Source: Rhodococcus sp. CH91 (lineage in GTDB: Bacteria; Actinomycetota; Actinomycetes; Mycobacteriales; Mycobacteriaceae). Taken from it: a stretch of DNA of 64,000 nucleotides. Positions 58,587 through 64,000 of this stretch are shown piece after piece. The stretch is from positions 416,074 to 480,073 of the forward strand of contig NZ_JAKFYR010000003.1 in NCBI RefSeq assembly GCF_022554085.1. The letters are read 5' to 3'. Numbering within the stretch: the first letter of the stretch is position 1; each line of letters opens with the position of its first letter. The position numbers were made by a program, and so were the translations under genes. The notes under the pieces were generated by a model. It saw nothing but the letters and a program-made list of their open reading frames with translations, did not search any database and was not told where the DNA came from.

Positions 58587-59589
58587 GGGATTCACCTCCG
58601 GAAACGGCCCCGACCGGAACGGTCACCGGGCTCAGACACGCAACGTGATGATCGACGCCCACGGACTCGAGCGGGGGCGGCGTGGTGTGGCATTCGTCCG
58701 ACGCGTGAGTGCATCGCGGGGCGAACCGGCAGCCCTCGGGGGGTGAGGTCGGGTCGGGCAGCGATCCCCCGATCACCCGCAGCGGTGCGTGCCGCACATG
58801 ATCGATGGTCGGCGTCGCCCCGAGCAGCGCGTGGGTGTAGCGGTGCATCGGCTGTTCGAACACCTCGCGGGTGGAACCGACCTCGGCGAGTCGCCCGGCG
58901 TACATGACCGAGACCCGGTCGGTGCGACCTGCCACCACCGCGAGGTCGTGGCTGATGAGCATCATCGACATTCCGCGGTCGCGCTGGACGCGCCGCAGCA
59001 GATCCAGGATCTGCCGTTGGATCGTCACGTCCAGCGCGGTCGTCGGTTCGTCGGCGATGAGGAGGTCGGGTTCGCACGCCAGGGCGATCGCGATCATCAC
59101 ACGCTGGCGCATCCCGCCGGACATCTCGTGCGGATAGTTGCGCAGGCGTCGTTCCGGGTCGGGAACCCCGACCTCCTCGAGGAGCTTCAGCGCCCGGGTG
59201 CGCGCTTCGGAACGCCCGACGCCGAGATGCCGGCGCATTCCCTCGGTGAGCTGTCGCTCGACACGGACCACCGGGTTGAGCGACCGGCCCGGATCCTGGA
59301 AGACCATCGCGATCTGCTTGCCCCAGATCTCGAGCTTCTCCTTCTTGGTCAGGGCGAGCAGGTCGCGGCCCTGGAAGGTCACCGAACCGGATCGGCCCGA
59401 GCGGGGCGGCATGAGCCCCATGATCGCCCGAGCCATGACCGACTTACCGGAGCCGGACTCACCGACGATGCCCAGTGCCTGTCCGGAGTCCAGATCGAAC
59501 GACACGTCGTCCACGGCGTGGACGGTGCCTCGTGGCGTGCCGATGTAGGCACGGAGATTTCTCACTTCGAGAATCGGCTGAGCAGTCAC
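58576..59589 (-). CDS. oligopeptide/dipeptide ABC transporter ATP-binding protein (OppD/DppD-like)
   Basis: A 337-residue ATPase: [64 protein letters not shown] and [10 protein letters not shown]. The C-terminal oligo_HPY segment [21 protein letters not shown] supplies the cluster cysteines. GTG at 59589 (start of [11 protein letters not shown]) is chosen because family similarity starts there. It follows the binding-protein gene by 28 bp and heterodimerises with the product at 57525 to drive import. Confidence 0.9.
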   Translation of the reverse strand: MTAQPILEVRNLRAYIGTPRGTVHAVDDVSFDLDSGQALGIVGESGSGKSVMARAIMGLMPPRSGRSGSVTFQGRDLLALTKKEKLEIWGKQIAMVFQDPGRSLNPVVRVERQLTEGMRRHLGVGRSEARTRALKLLEEVGVPDPERRLRNYPHEMSGGMRQRVMIAIALACEPDLLIADEPTTALDVTIQRQILDLLRRVQRDRGMSMMLISHDLAVVAGRTDRVSVMYAGRLAEVGSTREVFEQPMHRYTHALLGATPTIDHVRHAPLRVIGGSLPDPTSPPEGCRFAPRCTHASDECHTTPPPLESVGVDHHVACLSPVTVPVGAVSGGESHGR

Positions 59590-59617
59590 GGTGAGCCGGC
59601 CCCTTCCGTCGTGTGGG

Positions 59618-61195
59618 CTAGTTGCTGATCCAGAATTCGGCCGGCATCGGCGATCCCAGGGTGTACAGCTGCACGCCCTGCAGATCCTTCGAATAGGCGA
59701 CCGAGGGGGTGGCCCGGACGTACCAGAGACCCACCACCTGATCGGCGAGGCGCTGCTGGACGACGTCGTACGCCTCCTTGCGTTCCTCGACGGTCGCGCC
59801 GAACCTGCCGCGCTCGAGAGCCGCATCGAGTTCGGGATCGTTGATCCCGGTGAAGTTGCCCGTCGAAGCAGAGTTGAACGCGATCGAGAGCGGGAAGTCG
59901 GGATCCTGAGTGATCGCCGAGGAGATGATCATGTCGAAGTCGCGCGCACCCGCCCGCGCCGTGAGCGTCGGATAGTCGAGCACCTCGACCCGCATCTCCA
60001 CATTCTCGAATGCGCCGAGCTGAGCCTGAATCGCTTCGCCGAGCGAGCGTGCCTCCGCAGTCGGGTAGGCCAGGTAGGTGAACGAGACGGGCTTACCTTC
60101 GGCAGCGAGTTCGTCGAACAGCTTCTGCGCTTCCTCCGTGTTCGTCTCGGACAGCGGAATGTCGGCGTAGTAGGGCGAATCCTCGGGGAAGAACGTGCGG
60201 GGAATCTCGCCCTCGCCGTTGTACACCACGGTGTTCGCGGCATCGAGGTCTACTGCGAGGGATACCGCTCGGCGTGCCCGCTCGTCGTCGAAGGGTGCCC
60301 TGCGGAAGTTCATCGCGGCGAACTGTCCACCACCGGTCGAGGTCACCGATGTGGCAAGGCCCGCCGACTCCGCACGCTCGAGGCTCGTCCAGCTCGACTC
60401 CATGGACAGGTCCGCGGCCCCCGTCGTGGCTGCGTTCAGTCGCTGGTTGTAATCGGCCACCGTCCGGATCGTGAGTCCGTCGAGATAGGGCTTCGGTGCA
60501 TCCCAGTAGGATTCGTTCTTCTCGAGCTGGATCGAGTCCTGACGGGTCCAGTTCACGAGCGTGAACGGGCCTGCACCGATCGGGTTCTCGTCGAATGCTT
60601 GCTGTCCCTGCTCGAGGGCGGCCGGCGATGCGATCCAGTTCAGTGCACCGGCGACGATGGCCTGGGCGAACTGCGGATTCGGTCCGGCCATCGTCACGCG
60701 CAGAGTGGTCGGATCGACGACCTCGGTGGATTCGATCTGCGACGCCTGACGGATCGTCGTCGAGGCCAGCGCCGGGTCCTTGAGACGGTCCCAGTTGAAC
60801 TTCACGGCCGCCGCGTCGAGCGGTGTGCCGTCGCTGAACTTCAGGTCGGGCCGCAGTGCGAGAGTGAAGGTCTTCCCGCCGTCCTCGGTCGAGAAGTCCG
60901 TCGCCATCCGGTATTCGACCTCGAACGTGTCGTTGTTCGTGATCATCAGTTCGCCGTAGAGCGCGTTGCCCAGGACCGGCTGATGCGCCCAGGTGTTGGA
61001 CAGTGCAGCGGGATCGAGTGAGCGGGGCTCACCGGCCTGGAGGATGGTCGCGGAACCGCCGGCGACGGGATCGCCGACCTCCGCGGCTCCCTGAGCCGAG
61101 GCGGTGTCGGCACCACCGGAACCGCATGCTCCCAGTACCAGGACGGCGGAGCAGGCCAGCGCAGCGGCCGCGAACAGTCTTCTGTGTCGAATCAT
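59618..61195 (-). CDS. ABC transporter substrate-binding lipoprotein, family 5 (peptide/nickel type)
   Basis: A 525-residue extracellular binding protein. The signal peptide ends at VLVLGAC, with Cys24 lipidated, then a Gly/Ala linker. AGGSATILQAGEPRSLDPAALSN is the start of the family 5 fold; KTFTLALRPDLKFSDGTPLDA and WYVRATPSVAYS further along are diagnostic. Family 5 proteins bind oligopeptides, nickel, sugars or heme. Third gene of the importer operon. A broken homologue lies at 57335-57516. Ligand undetermined. Confidence 0.9.
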   Translation of the reverse strand: MIRHRRLFAAAALACSAVLVLGACGSGGADTASAQGAAEVGDPVAGGSATILQAGEPRSLDPAALSNTWAHQPVLGNALYGELMITNNDTFEVEYRMATDFSTEDGGKTFTLALRPDLKFSDGTPLDAAAVKFNWDRLKDPALASTTIRQASQIESTEVVDPTTLRVTMAGPNPQFAQAIVAGALNWIASPAALEQGQQAFDENPIGAGPFTLVNWTRQDSIQLEKNESYWDAPKPYLDGLTIRTVADYNQRLNAATTGAADLSMESSWTSLERAESAGLATSVTSTGGGQFAAMNFRRAPFDDERARRAVSLAVDLDAANTVVYNGEGEIPRTFFPEDSPYYADIPLSETNTEEAQKLFDELAAEGKPVSFTYLAYPTAEARSLGEAIQAQLGAFENVEMRVEVLDYPTLTARAGARDFDMIISSAITQDPDFPLSIAFNSASTGNFTGINDPELDAALERGRFGATVEERKEAYDVVQQRLADQVVGLWYVRATPSVAYSKDLQGVQLYTLGSPMPAEFWISN

Positions 61196-61252
61196 TCTCG
61201 ACCTTTCGTCGGAGAGGTTTCCGGTACGACCGGCTTCGGCTTCGGGACGTCC

Positions 61253-62155
61253 TCAGTCGTGCAGCGTGCGGTCGTATTTGGTGCGGAGGTGGTCGCCCAC
61301 CTGATTGAGGGCGAACACCGTGAAGAAGATGACCAGCGCCGGCACGAACACCAGGTGTGGTGAGGTGGCGATGGCGTCCTTGCCGTCGTTGATCATTCCG
61401 CCCCAGCTCGGCTGCGGCGGAGGAATTCCCAGGCCGAGGAAGCTCAACGAGCCTTCCGCGACGATCAGTGCCGCGATCACGATCGGCATGTAGGACGCCA
61501 GCGGGGCGAGAACGTTGGGCATGATCTCGCGGAACAGGATCCGACCGTTGCCGGCACCCATGTTCCTGGCGGCCCTGACGAACTCGCGAGACGACCACGC
61601 GAGCGTGTTGGCGCGGGAGAGCCTGATGAACGACGGGATCGCCAGCAGGCCGAGTCCGAACAGGATGGTCCGGACGCTCGGGGTGAGGATCGAGGCGAGT
61701 GCCAGGAGCAGAATCAGCGGCGGGAAGGCGAGCATCGCATCGGCCAGGAGCGAGATGACGGCGTCGACACGTTTGCCGAAGTATCCGGCGATCATGCCGA
61801 AGAGCGATCCGATCAGGAATCCCACCAGCCCGGCGACGGCACCGATCACGAGCGATACCTGTGCGCCGTAGACGACCCGGGACAGGATCGACCGGCCGAG
61901 GGTGTCCGTACCCAGGATCGTGTCGAACGAGTCGAAGCTCGGCGGGATCCGCGGTGGACCGATCGGAATGTTGTACGGCGCGAGGGGAAGGACACTCGCG
62001 GTGACGGCTGCGCCGATGATGAGCACCAGCCATGCGATCGACAGGTGGACCAGCACCGAGCGGGTCTTCCGGGCGGCAGGCACCTTCGGCAGGCTCTGCG
62101 CGACCGTGCCGGCCGCCTGCCCGTCGTCCTGCTTCTCGAGCGCGACCTGGGTCAT
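61253..62155 (-). CDS. ABC transporter permease (OppC/DppC-like)
   Basis: A 300-residue permease. An extended cytoplasmic N-terminus (EKQDDGQAAGTVAQSLPKVP) precedes the first helix SIAWLVLIIGAAVTASVLPL, then five further helices. FDTILGTDTLGRSILSRVVYGA is the DppC signature and ARNMGAGNGRILFREIMPNVLAPL is the EAA coupling loop. It overlaps the DppB-like stop by 4 bp and is followed after 57 bp by the binding-protein gene. The stop is at 61253. Confidence 0.9.
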   Translation of the reverse strand: MTQVALEKQDDGQAAGTVAQSLPKVPAARKTRSVLVHLSIAWLVLIIGAAVTASVLPLAPYNIPIGPPRIPPSFDSFDTILGTDTLGRSILSRVVYGAQVSLVIGAVAGLVGFLIGSLFGMIAGYFGKRVDAVISLLADAMLAFPPLILLLALASILTPSVRTILFGLGLLAIPSFIRLSRANTLAWSSREFVRAARNMGAGNGRILFREIMPNVLAPLASYMPIVIAALIVAEGSLSFLGLGIPPPQPSWGGMINDGKDAIATSPHLVFVPALVIFFTVFALNQVGDHLRTKYDRTLHD

Positions 62156-63105
62156 GCTCCGACCACCTTCCTGACCCGCGGGTCGATCACTTGGTAGCTG
62201 AGGTCGACGAGGGTGTTGATGCCCACGTACACGACCGCGATGAAGACCACGACTCCTTGAACCATGATCACGTCGCGTGACGTGATGGAGGAGGCGACGA
62301 GCTGGCCCAGACCCGGTAGCCCGAACAGTGTTTCGACGATCACCGTGCCTCCGATGAGCCGGCCGAGGTTGATGCCGGCGACCGTGATGAGGGAGAACGA
62401 CGAAGGCCTCAGCGCGTGCCGGAACATCACGTACCAGGAGGGCATGCCCTTCGCGCGGGCCGCAGCGACGAAATCCTCGCGCAGGGTGCCGATGAGGTCG
62501 GTACGGAGCAGACGGTGGAAAGCTGCGATCTCGGTGAGTGCGATCGCCAGCGCGGGAAGCAATGCGCTGCGCAGATTGTCGCCGAGGCCTTCGCCGATCC
62601 GGGACCAGCCCATCACGGGGAAGATCTGGAGCTGGATCGCAAGGAAGTAGATCAGCACGGGGCCGGCGATGAAGGCGGGCACCGAGAGGAACACTGCGGA
62701 CAGGGCGTTCATGCCCCGGTCGGTGGCACTGCCCGGGCGGGACGCGGAGATCACGCCCATGACCAACGCGATCAGCAGAGCGATGATCAGCCCCATCGCG
62801 GCGAGTTGCAGTGTGACCGGCAGCCTTTCACCTATGGCCTCGCTGACGGACTGGCCGGTGAGAGGCGACGTTCCGAGGTCGCCGCGCACGGCGTCCGACA
62901 GCCACCCGAGGTACTGACTCCAGAAGGGTGCGTCGAGGCCGAGCTGCGCGTTGAGTGCGGCGACCGCCTCGGGAGTCGCGTTCTCCCCCAGGATGACCTG
63001 GGCGACGGAGCCGGGTGCGAGACCGAGCAGGCCGACGACCGCGATGGTCACCAGCAGGACAACCAGCAGGCTGCGACCCACCTTCTTCGAAACTGTGAGG
63101 AACAT
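62152..63105 (-). CDS. ABC transporter permease (OppB/DppB-like)
   Basis: A permease of about 317 residues and the first gene of the importer operon. KKVGRSLLVVLLVTIAVVGLL is the first helix; DLGTSPLTGQSVSEAIGERLPVT-type sequence is the DppB loop (in part DLGTSPLTGQSVSEAIGERL), and ARAKGMPSWYVMFRHALRPS is the EAA coupling region. ATG at 63105 is taken; a TTG at 63114 would add three residues, and neither has a strong ribosome-binding site. The promoter at 63190-63218 probably drives the operon. Confidence 0.88.
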   Translation of the reverse strand: MFLTVSKKVGRSLLVVLLVTIAVVGLLGLAPGSVAQVILGENATPEAVAALNAQLGLDAPFWSQYLGWLSDAVRGDLGTSPLTGQSVSEAIGERLPVTLQLAAMGLIIALLIALVMGVISASRPGSATDRGMNALSAVFLSVPAFIAGPVLIYFLAIQLQIFPVMGWSRIGEGLGDNLRSALLPALAIALTEIAAFHRLLRTDLIGTLREDFVAAARAKGMPSWYVMFRHALRPSSFSLITVAGINLGRLIGGTVIVETLFGLPGLGQLVASSITSRDVIMVQGVVVFIAVVYVGINTLVDLSYQVIDPRVRKVVGA

Positions 63106-63189
63106 CCGACTCAACTTTCGTCGTACTACCGAGGCCGTGGATCACGGCGACGCAGAACACGATCAAGTGCACTACCTGTGATGCCCCAC

Positions 63190-63218
63190 ACATTAGAGGC
63201 TGCATGTGTCTACGGCAA
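63190..63218 (-). promoter_or_regulatory. promoter of the peptide-type importer operon
   Basis: On the minus strand TTGCCG (63213-63218) and TAATGT (63190-63195) are spaced 17 bp apart and match the -35 and TANNNT -10 consensus. They lie about 85 bp before the first permease start. This AT-rich block stands out from the surrounding sequence. The 5' leader of about 80 bases before the ATG shows no recognised riboswitch. Confidence 0.5.
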
Positions 63219-63271
63219 TACGGATTGCATGAAACAGGAATCGAATTACCAAGAATACAGAACGGCAATCT

Positions 63272-63307
63272 TGCAGCGCTGCAGGATATTTGAATGCAGT
63301 GCTGCAG
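63272..63307. repeat. two TGCAG(C/T)GCTGCAG repeats upstream of the importer promoter
   Basis: TGCAGCGCTGCAG (63272-63284) and TGCAGTGCTGCAG (63295-63307) differ at one base and start 23 bp apart, close to two helical turns, so they face the same side of DNA. The first includes a perfect 12-bp palindrome. They sit upstream of the -35 element of the importer operon, the position expected for activator or repressor sites. No regulator gene is adjacent in this window. Confidence 0.6.
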
Positions 63308-63336
63308 ATTGTTCGACACAGCGCCGAATCAGCCCC

Positions 63337-63381
63337 TGAAAAGACGAGAACCCGCACGTCGCGTGGACGTACGGGTTCTCG
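63337..63381 (-). terminator. intrinsic terminator of the thiolase gene
   Basis: CGAGAACCCG (63345-63354) and CGGGTTCTCG (63372-63381) form a perfect 10-bp stem, extended by ACGT pairs inside. Reading the minus strand after the thiolase stop, the hairpin is followed by GTCTTTTC. It begins 10 bp past the stop codon and insulates the importer operon from thiolase transcription. Confidence 0.85.
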
Positions 63382-63391
63382 ACGAGCAGGC

Positions 63392-64000
63392 TCAGGTTCC
63401 GGGGCCCTGAAGGATCGTCACGGCGGCGACCGCCGTGGGCCCGCCGACATTGTGAGCGAGACCTGTTCGCGCACCGTCGACCTGATTGGCCGCCTGCCCG
63501 CGGAGCTGTTCGAACAGTTCGACACACTGGGCCACACCGGTCGCGCCGGGAGGATGCCCCTTCGTGTTGAGGCCACCGCTGGGATTGACCGGCACTGCGC
63601 CACCGACTTCGGTGGCCCCGGCCTCGAGCAGTTTGAAACCCTCGTAACGTTCGGCGAATCCGAGGTCCTCGTAACTGATGATCTCGATTCCCGTGAAATA
63701 GTCGTGGATCTCGGCGACGTCGATGTCCGACGGTTCCAGTCCCGCGGCACCGAACGCCTGCCGCGCCGCGCGCCGGGTCGCGGCGAAGGAGGTGAGATCA
63801 CGCTTGTGCTGGTGCATCACGGCATCGAAGCCGATTCCTGTACCGCGGATCCAGACGGGTCTGTCGGTGTAGCGGTCGACGACATCCTCCGCCACCAGGA
63901 TCAGCGCAGCCGCCCCGTCGCTCTGCGGCGCACAGTCGTAGACGCCGAAGGGAGTCACCACCGTCTCGGCCGCGAGCACCTCCTCGATCGTCAACTCGAA
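63392..64000 (-). CDS. thiolase family / SCP-x-like lipid-transfer thiolase, N-terminus outside the window
   Basis: The C-terminal 202 residues of a thiolase. IHDYFTGIEIISYEDLGFAE, VPVNPSGGLNTKGHPPGATG and HNVGGPTAVAAV are the SCP-x/lipid-transfer thiolase pattern, in which HNVGG replaces the usual Cys-x-Gly at the end; the active-site His is in KGHPPGAT and another in EIHDYF. Proteins of this group cleave 3-ketoacyl-CoA or, when paired with DUF35 proteins, act as aldolases in steroid side-chain breakdown. The open frame runs to the window edge, so the start is not seen. The TTG at 63994 is an internal codon. Confidence 0.88.
   Translation of the reverse strand, partial: FELTIEEVLAAETVVTPFGVYDCAPQSDGAAALILVAEDVVDRYTDRPVWIRGTGIGFDAVMHQHKRDLTSFAATRRAARQAFGAAGLEPSDIDVAEIHDYFTGIEIISYEDLGFAERYEGFKLLEAGATEVGGAVPVNPSGGLNTKGHPPGATGVAQCVELFEQLRGQAANQVDGARTGLAHNVGGPTAVAAVTILQGPGT

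Noticed and set aside
1-64000. CRISPR arrays, tRNA or rRNA genes, insertion sequences and prophage genes
   Set aside because: None of the characteristic repeats, cloverleaf motifs, transposases or integrases were seen.

Overview
The window is about 64 kb of very GC-rich chromosomal DNA from an aerobic, mycolic-acid type actinomycete, most likely a Rhodococcus. The evidence is the codon usage (G or C at nearly every third position, frequent GTG starts, ATGA and GTGA gene overlaps), the large number of acyl-CoA enzymes and TetR regulators, a KorAB 2-oxoacid:ferredoxin oxidoreductase, a SigG-like ECF sigma factor, a deazaflavin (F420)-type nitroreductase and FadD3/FadE-like enzymes. I see no rRNA, tRNA, CRISPR, insertion sequence or phage genes.

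Layout. 1-5.5 kb: the end of an ABC-F protein, an alpha/beta hydrolase, a TetR regulator, an acyl-CoA dehydrogenase and a lone CbiM-type metal transporter. 5.5-10.7 kb: a TetR regulator divergent from a probable sulfur-acquisition operon. That operon has a leaderless cysteine-containing leader peptide, a DUF4242 protein, an acyl-CoA-dehydrogenase-fold flavoenzyme and a sulfonate-type ABC transporter. 10.7-16.7 kb: an amidohydrolase/TetR/hydrolase/nitroreductase operon divergent from a D-serine-dehydratase-like enzyme and a lipoprotein sugar dehydrogenase. 16.7-21.2 kb: a FadE-GntR-MaoC operon divergent from CitE-MaoC, with matching 12-bp sites beside the two starts. 21.2-30.1 kb: a small DNA-binding protein beside a perfect 35-bp palindrome, a two-domain enoyl-CoA hydratase, a CoA transferase, an amidohydrolase, KorAB, a dienelactone hydrolase and an SDR.

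30.1-37.9 kb is one long minus-strand acyl-CoA catabolic operon: enoyl-CoA hydratase, acyl-CoA dehydrogenase, acyl-CoA ligase, TetR, a pair of acyl-CoA dehydrogenases and a CoA transferase. A 12-bp palindrome lies upstream. 38-48.8 kb is more general: UbiB-type kinase, ECF sigma factor with SnoaL domain, VOC protein, DUF1707 membrane protein, double hotdog thioesterase, beta-lactamase-fold hydrolase, M13 and M23 peptidases, and a P450 with an altered ExxR motif.

48.9-57.3 kb is a second acyl-CoA cluster (enoyl-CoA hydratase; two ligases around an amidohydrolase; two MFS transporters), with GAGAATA-type sites at two of its promoters. 57.3-63.4 kb is a complete Opp/Dpp-type ABC importer operon with a decayed second binding-protein gene just downstream. 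The window ends inside a SCP-x-like thiolase.

The overall theme is catabolism of carboxylic acids through CoA esters, with uptake systems and many local regulators. The most noteworthy system is the 6.1-10.7 kb operon. Its promoter, TetR operator, leaderless Cys leader peptide and structural genes all point to sulfur-responsive control of an organosulfur uptake and oxidation pathway that I cannot match to a characterised one.
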